64,000 nt of DNA from an uncultured Xylophilus sp. (GCA_913776965.1 CAJYQL010000084.1:24316-88315), one strand, 5' to 3'. Positions 50,991 through 60,970 are shown, counted from the stretch's first letter. Translations and numbers: made by a program. Notes: a model not told the origin generated them from the letters alone.

Positions 50991-51606
50991 TCGCAAACCG
51001 CCGCCACACCCGCCAGCCGAGCAGCACGGCGATGATGGCGGCGTAGACGTACACCTCAGCAAAATTATTCTTGCCGGCGCGCATCCAGAAGAAGTGCAGC
51101 AGGCCCAGTCCGGCGATCAGGTACACCAGCCGGTGCAGCGCCTGCCAGCGCTTCGCTCCCAGCGCCTTGATCGCGCGGTTGAACGAGGTCGCGGCCAGCG
51201 GCGTCAGCAGCACGAAGGCCGCGAAGCCGACGAGGATGAACGGCCGCTTGGCGATGTCGCGGGCGATCTCCGCCACGTCGAATCCCATGTCGAACCAGGC
51301 GTAGCACAGCAGGTGCACCACCACGTAGAAGTAGGCGAACAGGCCCAGCATGCGGCGGTAGCGGGCGAGGCCTGTCCAGCCGGTGGCGGTGCGCAGCGGC
51401 GTGACCGCCAGCACGATGCAGAGGAAGCGCAGCGTCCAGTCGCCGGTAGCGCGGATCAGCGTCTCGGCCGGATTGGCCCCCAGCGTGTTGGCGAAGGCGC
51501 CGTAGAAGAGCGAGGCGAAGGGCGCCAGGCACAGCAGGAACACCGCCGGCTTCGCCGCCGGGTGCAGCAGCAGGCGGTTGACCGGCGATCCGGCGGTCGT
51601 GGCCAC
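50950..51606 (-). CDS. msrQ: Haem-binding membrane subunit MsrQ
   Basis: 218 aa, about six helices. b-type haem protein that gives electrons from the respiratory chain to MsrP for repair of oxidised periplasmic methionines. Helix histidines in YVVVHLLCYAWFD and HRLVYLIAGLGLLHFFW. The tail KKPIVRPPGGRN is encoded by repeat copy 9. It starts 1 nt after the msrP stop. Confidence 0.93.
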   Translation of the reverse strand: MATTAGSPVNRLLLHPAAKPAVFLLCLAPFASLFYGAFANTLGANPAETLIRATGDWTLRFLCIVLAVTPLRTATGWTGLARYRRMLGLFAYFYVVVHLLCYAWFDMGFDVAEIARDIAKRPFILVGFAAFVLLTPLAATSFNRAIKALGAKRWQALHRLVYLIAGLGLLHFFWMRAGKNNFAEVYVYAAIIAVLLGWRVWRRFATKKPIVRPPGGRN

Positions 51607-51607
51607 C

Positions 51608-52606
<999 letters not shown>

Positions 52607-52699
52607 GGTCGGTCCTTCTACGGGAGGGGGGACTGTCGCCCGGATCGGGCGGCACGATGGTTACGCGGCGTGAACGGCTCCGGTTTCAGCCGCGGGCGG

Positions 52700-54067
52700 C
52701 TACAGCGTCCCGTAGCTGTGCAGGCCGCTCAGGAACATGTTGACGCCCAGGAAGGCGAAGGTGGTGACGGCCAGACCCACCAGCGCCCACCAGGCGGAGA
52801 TCGCCCCGCGCAGGCCCTTCATCAGCCGCATGTGCAGCCAGGCCGCGTAGTTGAGCCAGACGATCAGTGCCCAAGTCTCCTTCGGGTCCCAGCTCCAGTA
52901 GCCGCCCCAGGCCTCGGCGGCCCAGAGCGCACCCAGGACCGTCGCGATGGTGAAGAAGGCGAAGCCGACGGCGATCGCCTTGTACATCACGTCGTCCAGC
53001 ACCTCGAGCGGCGGCAGCTTGGCCGCGATACGGCGGCGGCCGAACAGGATGCCGCCGACGATCAGCGCCGACAGGCCGAAGTACACCGCCCAGTAGCCGC
53101 CGCCGGACTCGGCCGCACCCCGGCGGAAGACGATCGGCTCGAAGCACAGCACGATGCCGAGCAGCCAGAGCGGCGCGAGCTTCCACCAGCGGGTCTCGCC
53201 CGCCTGCTGCTTGATCAGGTAGGCGAAGGCCACCATCGCCGACAGCGCGAAGGTGCCGTAACCGATGAAGTTGGCGGGCACGTGCAGCTTCATCCACCAG
53301 CTTTTCAGCGCCGGCACCAGCGGCTGGATCTCGTGGGCCTCGCGCACCACGGTGTACCAGAGCAGGAAGCCGACCGCCGCGCTCACCACCAGCATCACGA
53401 AGGCGCCGAGCGCCCGGGTGCGGTATTGGTCTTCGTAGTAGAGGTAGAAGGTCGCGGTCATCCAGCAGAACAGCACGAACACCTCATAGAGGTTGCTGAC
53501 CGGGATGTGGCCGATGTCCGGGCCGATCAAATAGCTCTCGTACCAGCGCACCAGGGTGCCGACCAGCGCCAGCGTCACCGCCACCCAGGCGATGCGCGAG
53601 CCGATCAACGACAGCGCGGTCCCTTCGCCGCGCGACAGCATGCCGAGCCAGTAGAAGATGGTGCTCATGAAGAACAGCATGCTCATCCAGAGGATGGCCG
53701 ACTGGCTCGACAGGAAGTACTTGAGGCCGAATACCGTGTCGGCGCGGGCCAGGCTGCCCTGGCCGTCGACCTGGTAGCAGGCGATCGCCAGCAGCGACAG
53801 CGCGGCGACCGCGACCATCAGCGCGCGCAGCGGCCGCCAGAACCAGCCGATCCAGATCGCCGCGGGCACGCTGCCGACGAGGATCGCCTTCTCGTAGACG
53901 TCCATGAAGGCGCCGTAGCGCAGGAACGCGAAGACGCCGCCCGCGACGAGCAGCGCGGCGAAGGCCCAGTCGAGCGCGTTGCGGCGGGCGAAGTAGCCGG
54001 GCTGCAGGGCGACCGCGTGCACCACGCGGCGGGTGGTTGGATCGGGAGAGACAGCGGCGGTATTCAT
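52700..54067 (-). CDS. ccsB: System II cytochrome c biogenesis protein CcsB (CcsA/ResC family)
   Basis: 455 aa with about ten helices. Tryptophan-rich haem-handling motif WGGYWSWDPKETWALIVWL with nearby histidines (KLHVPANFIGYG; WLHMRLMKG; LHSYGTL). With ResB it exports haem and attaches it to CXXCH motifs, so cytochrome c1 and c4 here are clients. It overlaps resB by 4 nt. Confidence 0.95.
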   Translation of the reverse strand: MNTAAVSPDPTTRRVVHAVALQPGYFARRNALDWAFAALLVAGGVFAFLRYGAFMDVYEKAILVGSVPAAIWIGWFWRPLRALMVAVAALSLLAIACYQVDGQGSLARADTVFGLKYFLSSQSAILWMSMLFFMSTIFYWLGMLSRGEGTALSLIGSRIAWVAVTLALVGTLVRWYESYLIGPDIGHIPVSNLYEVFVLFCWMTATFYLYYEDQYRTRALGAFVMLVVSAAVGFLLWYTVVREAHEIQPLVPALKSWWMKLHVPANFIGYGTFALSAMVAFAYLIKQQAGETRWWKLAPLWLLGIVLCFEPIVFRRGAAESGGGYWAVYFGLSALIVGGILFGRRRIAAKLPPLEVLDDVMYKAIAVGFAFFTIATVLGALWAAEAWGGYWSWDPKETWALIVWLNYAAWLHMRLMKGLRGAISAWWALVGLAVTTFAFLGVNMFLSGLHSYGTL

Positions 54068-56229
54068 GGCGTGGGGGCTCCTTCACGGGGCGCTGCGGCA
54101 TCTTGCGCGGCGATCAGCGTGGCGGCCAAGCGGGAAAACTCCCGGTCGCCGTCGAGGGTCTTGCGGTTGGACGACAGCGCCATCAGCGCATGGGCGCGGC
54201 CGCCCTCGCCCTGCGGCGCGAGCCAGACCCAGAGCCGGCGGTCGCGCACGTAGAGCATCGCGAAGATGCCGGCGATCAGCAGCGCGCATCCGAGGTAGAC
54301 GATGGTCTTGCCGGGTGCACGGGCCACCTGGAACACGCTGGCCTGCACCTGCTGGAAATCCTGCAGCTCGAAGGCGATCGGCACCGGATACAGGGCCGCA
54401 TCGGACAGCGACAGCACCGCCTGCGTCATGAACGCCTGGGCCTTGTCGTCGGTGGGCGCGAGCCGCGGCTGGCCGGCGGCGGTCCGGGTCTGCTGCACCA
54501 GCTCGAACAGCACGCCGTTCAGGATGCGGACCAGCACCTCGCCGGCGCGGGCGCGCTCGTCGGCCGGCACGTTGGCCTCCATGAAGTCCGAGATCGCCTG
54601 CAGGCCGCCGTTGCGCTCCACGCTGCCCTCGGCCGCGGCGGGGTTGCCGGCGAAGAGCTCGAGGGCGCGCGACGCCGATCCGGCGAGCTGTTCGGACAGG
54701 TCGGCGCGCGTCGGATCGACCGACTGCGCGGCATAGCGGCGCACCGCCGCCTCGCGCGCCGCCGGCTCGGCCAGCGCGGCGCGCAGCCGCAGGAAACCGT
54801 CGAGCCGGCCGTCGGCGTCGGCCGGCAGCCGCAGGTAGCGGAATTCCTCGGCCGGCGTGGCGCGCATGCCGAGCAGGAACACCGGCACGCCGTCGCCGGT
54901 ATCGACCGGCAGCATGTAGTTGTGGAATTCGCGCGCCTGGCCGGCGGCGTCGCGCAGCCGGTAGGTGATGCTCGGGCCGACGTTGCGCAGTTCCTTCTTG
55001 GTGACCGTCTTGTTGGCCGCGCCCAGCCGGGCGTCGATCGCCTGGCGCAGGTCCACCTTGCGCACGTCGGCGCCGGAGCCCGACGCCGCGCCCGCACCGC
55101 CGAAGTTCTCGACATTGATCGTGCGCAGCGCGGTGAATTCGAGCGTCACCTTCTCGCCGCCCGCGCCGGTGTCGAGCACCGTCGAGCCGCCGATCGTGCC
55201 GTGCACGTCGAACGGCGCCACGTCGCCGTGCAGCGGCACCGCCCGCAGCGTGACCTGCGAGCCGCCGTCATCGAAGCTCGACTGGTAGATCTCCACGCCG
55301 CGCCAGCGGGCCGGATGGTTCACCTCGACCCGCGTCGGATGGGCTTCGCCGGTTTCCTTGTCATGGATCACGATCTCGCTGGCGAACAGCTTGGGCATGC
55401 CGGTCGAGTAGTGCTCGACCACGAACTTCTTCAGCTCGACCGCAAACGGCAGCTCCTGGATCAGCACGCCGTCGGACTGGGTGAGGATCGCGGTCGAGGA
55501 TTGGGTGCCTTCGGACACCAGCAGGTTGCCGCGGAAGGTCGGATTGCGGTCGGACAGGCGGTGCTGCGGCGGCACGTCGGCGATCATGCCGCCGCCGTTG
55601 AAGGCGGTCTTGCCGTTCCAAAGCATCTGCGCCCGCACGATCAGGTCGCCGTCGAGCAGGCCGCCGATGCAGACCAGCACGATCGCGCTGTGCGCCGCGA
55701 TGTAGCCGAACTTGTTGGCCGCGCCGGCCTTGGCCGCGACCATCCAGCCGGCGGGACGCTCCTGCAGCCGGACCTTCCAGCCGCCGCCGGCGAGCTGGGC
55801 GCCGATGCGCCGGGCGGCGGCTTCGGGCGTCTCGTCCACGTCCGCCTCGGCGCGCTGGCCGAAGGCCCGCAGGCTGCGCGCCTGGATGCCTTCCTTGTAG
55901 ACCTTCAGGTCGGCCAGGATCTTCGGCGTGCTGCGCGCGATGCAGAGCGAGGTGCTCACCACCAGGAACGCCAGGATCAGCAGGAACCACCAGGCGCTGT
56001 AGACCCGGTAGAGCCCCGCCGCACCGAACAGCTCGGCCCAGAAAGGCCCGAACTGGTTGACGTAGTTGCCGTACGGCTGCTGCTGCTGCAGCACGGTGCC
56101 GATCACCGACGCGATGCAGATCACCGTCAGCAGCGAGATCGCGAAGCGCATCGACGACAGCAGCTCGATCGCCGCGCGCAGGGCGTGCGAGCCGCGGTGC
56201 AGGCGGATGCCGTGGGTGGTGACGGTCAT
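54064..56229 (-). CDS. resB: System II cytochrome c biogenesis protein ResB
   Basis: 721 aa. Three N-terminal helices (SMRFAISLLTVICIASVIG near residue 25, LYRVYSAWWFLLILAFLVVS near 83, AHSAIVLVCIGGLL near 180), a large periplasmic domain, and a final helix (IVYLGCALLIAGIFAMLYV). Partner of CcsB in the haem lyase. First gene of the pair, 131 nt after cytochrome c4; a terminator occupies that gap. Confidence 0.95.
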   Translation of the reverse strand: MTVTTHGIRLHRGSHALRAAIELLSSMRFAISLLTVICIASVIGTVLQQQQPYGNYVNQFGPFWAELFGAAGLYRVYSAWWFLLILAFLVVSTSLCIARSTPKILADLKVYKEGIQARSLRAFGQRAEADVDETPEAAARRIGAQLAGGGWKVRLQERPAGWMVAAKAGAANKFGYIAAHSAIVLVCIGGLLDGDLIVRAQMLWNGKTAFNGGGMIADVPPQHRLSDRNPTFRGNLLVSEGTQSSTAILTQSDGVLIQELPFAVELKKFVVEHYSTGMPKLFASEIVIHDKETGEAHPTRVEVNHPARWRGVEIYQSSFDDGGSQVTLRAVPLHGDVAPFDVHGTIGGSTVLDTGAGGEKVTLEFTALRTINVENFGGAGAASGSGADVRKVDLRQAIDARLGAANKTVTKKELRNVGPSITYRLRDAAGQAREFHNYMLPVDTGDGVPVFLLGMRATPAEEFRYLRLPADADGRLDGFLRLRAALAEPAAREAAVRRYAAQSVDPTRADLSEQLAGSASRALELFAGNPAAAEGSVERNGGLQAISDFMEANVPADERARAGEVLVRILNGVLFELVQQTRTAAGQPRLAPTDDKAQAFMTQAVLSLSDAALYPVPIAFELQDFQQVQASVFQVARAPGKTIVYLGCALLIAGIFAMLYVRDRRLWVWLAPQGEGGRAHALMALSSNRKTLDGDREFSRLAATLIAAQDAAAPREGAPTP

Positions 56230-56261
56230 GGAGAGGAAACGGGAACGGTCGGGCGGCGACG

Positions 56262-56297
56262 AAAAAAGAGCGGGCCCATCGCGTCGGATGGACCCGC
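56262..56297 (-). terminator. Intrinsic terminator after the cytochrome c4 gene
   Basis: Minus strand GCGGGTCCATC, loop CGACGC, GATGGGCCCGC (11 bp with one G-U type pair), followed by TCTTTTTTC. It lies 33 nt upstream of the resB ATG, so resB needs its own promoter or read-through. Confidence 0.8.
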
Positions 56298-56360
56298 CCT
56301 TCTTGGGTGTTGTTATCGGCGGTTAGTTCAGCACTGCGGCCACGTGGCCGCGAAAAAAGA

Positions 56361-57005
56361 TCAGCGCAGGCCGGCGATGTAGTCGCCGAGCGCCTTGATC
56401 TCGCGGTCGTTGAGCTTGCTGGCGACGCCGGTCATCACCGGGTTGTTGGTGCGGATGCCGTCGCGGAACGCGGTCAGCTGCGTGGCGGTGTAGTCGGCAT
56501 GCTGGGCGGCGATGCGCGGGTACATCGCGGGGATGCCGGCGCCGTTCGGGCTGTGGCAGCTGGCGCAGGCCGGCACCTGGCGGTCGGCAATGCCGCCGCG
56601 GTAGATCTTCTCGCCGAGCGCGACCATCGCCTTGTCCTTGGCGAAGCCGGGCTTGACCGGCTTGGAGGCGACCCACCAGGCGATGTTGCGCATGTCCTCG
56701 TCGGTCAGCTGGGCGGCGAAGCCCTGCATGATCGGGTTCTTGCGCTTGCCGGACTTGTATTCCTGCAGTTGCTTGACCAGGTATTCGGGATGCTGCTGCG
56801 ACAGCTTCGGCTGGGCCGGCACGGCGGAATTGCCGTCGGCGCCGTGGCAGGCCGCGCAGACCGCGGTGAACTTGGCTTCCCCCTTGGCGAGATCGGGCTT
56901 GGCCGTCTTCGATGCTGCCGCTGCGGGCGCAGCGTCTGCGGCCGTGGCGGAAAACGCGGGTGCGGCCAGCGCGGCGGCCATCAGCAGGGAGGCAAGCAAC
57001 TTCAT
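56361..57005 (-). CDS. Dihaem cytochrome c4
   Basis: 214-residue periplasmic electron carrier. Signal peptide (MKLLASLLMAAALAAPAFSA), then two class I cytochrome c domains with haem motifs CAACHG (about residue 55) and CASCHS (about 150), each followed by the Met-ligand region (NPIMQGFAAQLTDEDMRNIA; NNPVMTGVASKLNDREIKAL). It likely carries electrons between bc1 and terminal oxidases. It lies next to engB as in many proteobacteria. Confidence 0.93.
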   Translation of the reverse strand: MKLLASLLMAAALAAPAFSATAADAAPAAAASKTAKPDLAKGEAKFTAVCAACHGADGNSAVPAQPKLSQQHPEYLVKQLQEYKSGKRKNPIMQGFAAQLTDEDMRNIAWWVASKPVKPGFAKDKAMVALGEKIYRGGIADRQVPACASCHSPNGAGIPAMYPRIAAQHADYTATQLTAFRDGIRTNNPVMTGVASKLNDREIKALGDYIAGLR

Positions 57006-57017
57006 ATCGGGGGTGTA

Positions 57018-57023
57018 TCTATA
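57018..57023 (-). promoter_or_regulatory. Predicted -10 box of the cytochrome c4 gene
   Basis: Minus-strand TATAGA ends 12 nt before the ATG, giving a leader of only about 5 nt. No Shine-Dalgarno is seen. Weak evidence. Confidence 0.35.
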
Positions 57024-57043
57024 GGCGCAAAACCCCGGGATTC

Positions 57044-57049
57044 TACAAT
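57044..57049 (+). promoter_or_regulatory. Predicted -10 box of engB
   Basis: TACAAT preceded by ATTC in the 92-nt divergent gap; start near 57056, about 42 nt before the engB ATG. Confidence 0.5.
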
Positions 57050-57097
57050 GGCGCCCCGCTACCGCTCCCCCGGCCGGCCCGTGCCGCGCCCCGCTCC

Positions 57098-57841
57098 ATG
57101 ACCGCTTCCCCTCCGCCCGCGCCCGCCGTCGGCACCCCGCATGCCGCCAGCACCGCCGACGCGAAGAAGGCCGCCCTGGGCTGGATGCACACCGCCCGCT
57201 TCCTGACGACGGCTGCGCAACTGCACCACCTGCCGGCCCTCGACCTGCCGGAGATCGCCTTCGTCGGCCGCTCCAACGCCGGCAAATCGACCTGCATCAA
57301 CACGCTCACCCAGCAGAAGCAGCTCGCCTTCGCCTCGAAGAAGCCCGGCCGCACGCAGCACATCAACCTGTTCAGCCTGGGCCGCGGCGGCGTGCACGAC
57401 GCGGTGCTGGCCGACCTGCCCGGCTACGGCTACGCCGCGGTGCCGAAGGACGACAAGATTCGCTGGCAACGGGTGATGGCCAACTACCTGGTGACCCGCG
57501 AGAACCTGGTCGGCGTGGTGCTGCTCTGCGACCCGCGGCTCGGTCTGACCGAGCTCGACGAGATCCTGCTCGACGTGATCCGTCCCCGCGTCGAGGAAGG
57601 GCTGAAGTTCCTGGTCCTGCTGACCAAGGCCGACAAGCTGACCCGGGTCGAGCAGAACAAGGCGCTGCAGATCGCCAAGCTCAACGCCGGCGGCGGCGAG
57701 GCGCAGATGTTCTCGGCGCTCAAGCGCCAGGGCGTGGACGAGGCCGCGCTGCGGCTCTGGAACTGGACGCACCCGGCCGCAGACGCAACAGCCCCGGATG
57801 CCGGCGAGGCGGCAGACGATTCCGCCGACGCTACCGAATAG
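57098..57841 (+). CDS. engB: Ribosome biogenesis GTPase EngB (YihA/YsxC)
   Basis: 247 aa. Essential small GTPase for large-subunit assembly. G1 FVGRSNAGKSTCINTL, G2 region KKPGRTQHINLF, G3 DLPGYGYA, G4 LTKADKL. N-terminal 35 residues and the C-terminal acidic tail (Asp/Ala-rich) extend the core. ATG 57098 precedes the first recognisable helix. The stop TAG lies inside the left end of repeat copy 10. Confidence 0.95.
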   Translation: MTASPPPAPAVGTPHAASTADAKKAALGWMHTARFLTTAAQLHHLPALDLPEIAFVGRSNAGKSTCINTLTQQKQLAFASKKPGRTQHINLFSLGRGGVHDAVLADLPGYGYAAVPKDDKIRWQRVMANYLVTRENLVGVVLLCDPRLGLTELDEILLDVIRPRVEEGLKFLVLLTKADKLTRVEQNKALQIAKLNAGGGEAQMFSALKRQGVDEAALRLWNWTHPAADATAPDAGEAADDSADATE

Positions 57842-57888
57842 ATAGCACCTCGCGCAGGCGGGACGGGCGCCGGAGCCCGAAAACCTCA
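57836..57888 (+). repeat. Dispersed hairpin repeat, copy 10
   Basis: AATAGATAGCACCT, CGCGCAGGCGGGACGGGCGC and CGGAGCCCGAAAACCTCA: the core is identical to copies 1 and 4, and the last 12 bases equal copy 1. It provides the engB stop (TAG) and, on the other strand, the stop (TCA) of the acyltransferase gene. It fills the convergent gap. Confidence 0.8.
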
Positions 57889-58749
57889 ATAAACCGAGGG
57901 AGAGCCCGGCGGCCGCGTCTTGAACCGCTTGTGCACCCACCAGTACTGGTCGGGCATGGTGGCGATGTAGCCCTCCAGCCGCCGGTTCATCGCGGCGGTG
58001 TCGTCCGCCACGTCGGCGGTCGGGTAGTCCTGCCAGGCCGGCAGCAGCTCGATGGTGTAGCCGGTCGGCGTGAGCCGTGGCAGCACCGGCACCACCTTGG
58101 CGCGGCCGAGTCGGGCGAAGCGCGGCACCGACGGCAGCGTGGCGGCCGGCACGCCGAAGAACGGCACGAAGAGCGAATCCTGCGCGCCGAAGTCCATGTC
58201 GGGCAGCAGGTAGAACACCTCGCCGGCCCGCAGCGAGGCGACGATCTCCTTCACCCCGGTGCTGCGGTGGAACACCCGGCAGTCGCCGAAGCGCAGCCGG
58301 CCGGCCTTGATCCACTCGTCCACCACCGGATCGGCCTGAGGGGTATAGATCGAGGTGTAGCGGCGCGGGATGCGCAGCGCGATGCCGGTGGCCGCCGCGT
58401 CCAAGCCGAAGAAGTGCGGGCAGAAGAGGATGGTGGGGGCGTCGCCGTCGAGTTCCTGCACCGCACCCGCGAGCACCACGCGCCGGGCCACGACGTCGCG
58501 CGGTGCATGCCAGAGCCAGCCCCGGTCGAGCCAGCTCTGCGCGAAGCGCACGAAGGTGGCCCGCGCCAGCGCACGCCGGGCGGCCGCGTCCTGCTGCGGA
58601 AAGCAGAGCGCCAGATTCGTCTCCACCACCCGCCGCCGGCTGCGCACCAGCGCGTACAGCGCCCGGCCGAGCAGCCACCCCAGGCCGCGCACCCACGACA
58701 GCGGCAGCCACGCCAGCAGCCGCATGAACCATACGCCGAGGCGGCTCAT
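57886..58749 (-). CDS. LpxL/LpxM-type lipid A acyltransferase
   Basis: 287 aa. N-terminal membrane segment (about 8-35), then the HX4D catalytic motif in CPHFFGLDAAATG (His about 128), YTSIYTPQADPVVDEW, FYLLPDMDFGAQDS, and the C-terminal PDQYWWVHKRFKTRP typical of the family. It likely adds a secondary acyl chain to lipid A. ATG overlaps the stop of the upstream paralogue (ATGA). Its stop codon comes from repeat copy 10. LpxL versus LpxM activity cannot be decided. Confidence 0.88.
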   Translation of the reverse strand: MSRLGVWFMRLLAWLPLSWVRGLGWLLGRALYALVRSRRRVVETNLALCFPQQDAAARRALARATFVRFAQSWLDRGWLWHAPRDVVARRVVLAGAVQELDGDAPTILFCPHFFGLDAAATGIALRIPRRYTSIYTPQADPVVDEWIKAGRLRFGDCRVFHRSTGVKEIVASLRAGEVFYLLPDMDFGAQDSLFVPFFGVPAATLPSVPRFARLGRAKVVPVLPRLTPTGYTIELLPAWQDYPTADVADDTAAMNRRLEGYIATMPDQYWWVHKRFKTRPPGSPSVY

Positions 58750-59576
58750 GCCGGCGCCTCCATCCGGCGCGGCTGCTTGTAGCGCGCGTAGCCCCACAGG
58801 TACTGCGACGGGCAGCGGCGGATCAGCCGCTCCATGTCGGCATTGAGCGCATCCACCGCCGCATCGAGCGCGTCCGGCAGCGGGGCGGCGCGCTCCTCCA
58901 CATGGATGACGAAACCGCGGCCGTGCGGCAGGCGCTCGGTCCAGGCAAGCAGCACCGCGGCGCCGGTCTGCTGGGCCAGCCGCGCGGCCAGCGTCATGGT
59001 GTAGGCCGGCCGGCCGAAGAACGGCGACCAGAGTCCGAGCCCGTCCGGCGGCACCTGGTCGGGCAGCAGCCCCACCGCCTCGCCGCGCCGCAGCGCGCGC
59101 ACCAGCCCGCGCACGCCGGCCAGCGTCGTCGGCACGGTTTCCATGTGCGGCCGCAGCCGCGCCGAGGCCATCAGCCGCGCGAGCCAGGGCTGGCGGGCCG
59201 GCCGGTACAGCACCGTCATCGGCCCGTGTGCCGGCCCGTAGTCGGCGGCGAGCGCCTGCGGCGACAGCTCGAAGCCGCCCAGGTGCGGCGTGAGGAACAG
59301 GATGCCGCGGCCGGCGGCGTAGGCCCGTGCGATCGCACCGCCGTCGTCCCAGCTCCAGCGCGGCGGACGGCCGAACCACAGCCGCGGCAGCTCCGCGACC
59401 ATGCGCCCGGCGTGCCCGACCGCTGCCGCCACCGCGCCGAAGGCGTAGCCCGCGCCGGCCGCGTGGGCACGGAAGCGCCGGCGGTAGGTACCCGACAGCA
59501 GGAAGGCGCACCAGCCGAGCGCCGCGCCGAGCGGATGCAGCAGCCAGAGCGGCGCGCGGGACAGGAGCCTGAGCAC
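58746..59576 (-). CDS. LpxL-type acyltransferase paralogue
   Basis: 276 aa. Same family as its neighbour, with HX4E in TPHLGGFELSPQ rather than HX4D, GLLPDQVPPDGLGLWSPFFG and the C-terminal CPSQYLWGYARYKQPRR. GTG 59576 was chosen because L-R-L-L-S-R-A-P-L-W-L-L-H matches the usual beginning. An ATG at 59711 would extend the protein through the metK promoter and leader. No Shine-Dalgarno is visible, so the start is uncertain. Confidence 0.8.
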   Translation of the reverse strand: MLRLLSRAPLWLLHPLGAALGWCAFLLSGTYRRRFRAHAAGAGYAFGAVAAAVGHAGRMVAELPRLWFGRPPRWSWDDGGAIARAYAAGRGILFLTPHLGGFELSPQALAADYGPAHGPMTVLYRPARQPWLARLMASARLRPHMETVPTTLAGVRGLVRALRRGEAVGLLPDQVPPDGLGLWSPFFGRPAYTMTLAARLAQQTGAAVLLAWTERLPHGRGFVIHVEERAAPLPDALDAAVDALNADMERLIRRCPSQYLWGYARYKQPRRMEAPA

Positions 59577-59614
59577 GGGGGAGGAAGGAAACAGGTGGGC
59601 GACGACGGCGCCGC

Positions 59615-59620
59615 TAGAAT
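59615..59620 (+). promoter_or_regulatory. Predicted -10 box of metK
   Basis: TAGAAT; the expected start near 59627 coincides with the first base of the P1 stem of the candidate riboswitch. The -35 region is weak. Confidence 0.5.
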
Positions 59621-59626
59621 GGCCCG

Positions 59627-59683
59627 GTCGCCGAGTTAAATGAGCAACTTGCAGGGCGACGTTAAACACAACTGCTAAAGCGT
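59627..59683 (+). promoter_or_regulatory. Candidate SAM-II-like riboswitch upstream of metK
   Basis: A 6-bp stem GTCGCC/GGCGAC (59627-59632, 59655-59660) encloses a loop with GAGTTAAA and TTGCAG. It is followed by GTTAAACACAACTGCTAAAG. CTGC (59672-59675) can pair with GCAG (59651-59654), giving the H-type pseudoknot layout of SAM-II: stem, U/A-rich loop with UUGCA before the 3' strand, then an A-rich linker and GCUAAA. metK is the SAM synthase, a sensible target. Recognition is by pattern, not by covariance search. Confidence 0.5.
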
Positions 59684-59692
59684 TCGCCACAG

Positions 59693-59736
59693 CTCCGAAA
59701 GGCCTGGGCAACGCCCCACAGCCGCAACCTCCGGAG
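59693..59736 (+). promoter_or_regulatory. Possible Shine-Dalgarno-sequestering structure before metK
   Basis: CTCCG (59693-59697) can pair with CGGAG (59732-59736), which contains the metK Shine-Dalgarno GGAG. Between them GGC/GCC and TGGGC/GCCCA can form nested stems. It could be the expression platform of the upstream element. Confidence 0.4.
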
Positions 59737-59745
59737 TTTATTCAA

Positions 59746-60927
59746 ATGGCGAACGACTTTCTCTTCACCTCGGAATCGGTATCCGAAGGCCATCCCGACA
59801 AGGTGGCCGACCAGATCTCCGACGCGATCCTCGACGCGATCTTCGAACAGGACCCACGCAGCCGCGTCGCCGCCGAGACCCTGACCAACACCGGTCTGGT
59901 GGTGCTTGCCGGCGAGATCACCACCAACGCGCACGTCGACTACATCCAGGTCGCCCGCGACACGATCAAGCGCATCGGCTACGACAACACCGACTACGGC
60001 ATCGACTACAAGGGCTGCGCGGTGATGGTCGCGTACGACAAGCAGTCCAACGACATCGCCCAGGGCGTGGATCAGGCAAGCGACGACCACCTGAACACCG
60101 GCGCCGGCGACCAGGGCCTGATGTTCGGCTACGCCTGCGACGAGACACCGGAGCTGATGCCCGCACCGATCTACTACGCGCACCGGCTGGTCGAGCGCCA
60201 GGCCCAGCTGCGCAAGGACGGCCGTCTGCCCTTCCTGCGCCCGGACGCGAAGAGCCAGGTGACGATGCGCTACGTCGACGGCAAGCCGCACTCGATCGAC
60301 ACCGTCGTGCTGTCCACCCAGCACAGTCCCGACCAGTCCGAGACGCCCAAGACGATGAAGGCCAGCTTCATCGAGGCGGTGATCGAGGAGATCATCAAGC
60401 CGGTGCTGCCGAAAGAGTGGCTGCAGGACACCAAGTACCTGATCAACCCGACCGGCCGCTTCGTCGTCGGCGGACCGCAGGGCGACTGCGGCCTGACCGG
60501 CCGCAAGATCATCGTCGACACCTACGGCGGCGCCTGCCTGCACGGCGGCGGCGCCTTCAGCGGCAAGGACCCGACGAAGGTCGACCGCTCGGCCGCCTAC
60601 GCCGCCCGCTATGTGGCGAAGAACATCGTCGCCGCCGGCCTGGCGCGCCAGTGCCAGATCCAGGTCGCCTATGCGATTGGCGTGGCGCGGCCGATGAACG
60701 TCACGGTCTACACCGAAGGCACCGGCGTGATCCCCGACGACCGGATCGCCGCACTGGTGCTGGAGCATTTCGACCTGCGGCCCAAGGGCATCATCCAGAT
60801 GCTCGACCTGCTGCGTCCGATCTACCAGAAGACCGCCGCCTACGGCCACTTCGGCCGCGAGGAGCCGGAGTTCAGCTGGGAGAAGACGGACAAGGCAGCC
60901 GAACTGCGCGCCGCCGCAGGCCTATAA
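59746..60927 (+). CDS. metK: S-adenosylmethionine synthase
   Basis: 393 aa. Makes SAM from methionine and ATP. Motifs: [20 protein letters not shown] (ATP/metal site), [20 protein letters not shown], and the phosphate loop [19 protein letters not shown]. Full length. Shine-Dalgarno GGAG 9 nt before ATG. Divergent from the acyltransferase pair. Confidence 0.98.
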   Translation: MANDFLFTSESVSEGHPDKVADQISDAILDAIFEQDPRSRVAAETLTNTGLVVLAGEITTNAHVDYIQVARDTIKRIGYDNTDYGIDYKGCAVMVAYDKQSNDIAQGVDQASDDHLNTGAGDQGLMFGYACDETPELMPAPIYYAHRLVERQAQLRKDGRLPFLRPDAKSQVTMRYVDGKPHSIDTVVLSTQHSPDQSETPKTMKASFIEAVIEEIIKPVLPKEWLQDTKYLINPTGRFVVGGPQGDCGLTGRKIIVDTYGGACLHGGGAFSGKDPTKVDRSAAYAARYVAKNIVAAGLARQCQIQVAYAIGVARPMNVTVYTEGTGVIPDDRIAALVLEHFDLRPKGIIQMLDLLRPIYQKTAAYGHFGREEPEFSWEKTDKAAELRAAAGL

Positions 60928-60937
60928 GGTCGCGGGT

Positions 60938-60970
60938 TCCGGCGCGGCCCGCGCTTCCCGCCGCGCCGGA
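60938..60970 (+). terminator. GC-rich hairpin after metK, no T-tract
   Basis: A 10-bp stem TCCGGCGCGG (60938-60947) and CCGCGCCGGA (60961-60970), 11 nt after the metK stop. Without a T-tract it may stabilise the 3' end rather than terminate. The remaining 90 nt to the next gene show no other element. Confidence 0.5.

Noticed and set aside
59577-59711. N-terminal extension of the upstream acyltransferase to ATG 59711
   Set aside because: The added residues are antisense to the metK promoter and riboswitch candidate and do not resemble the family.
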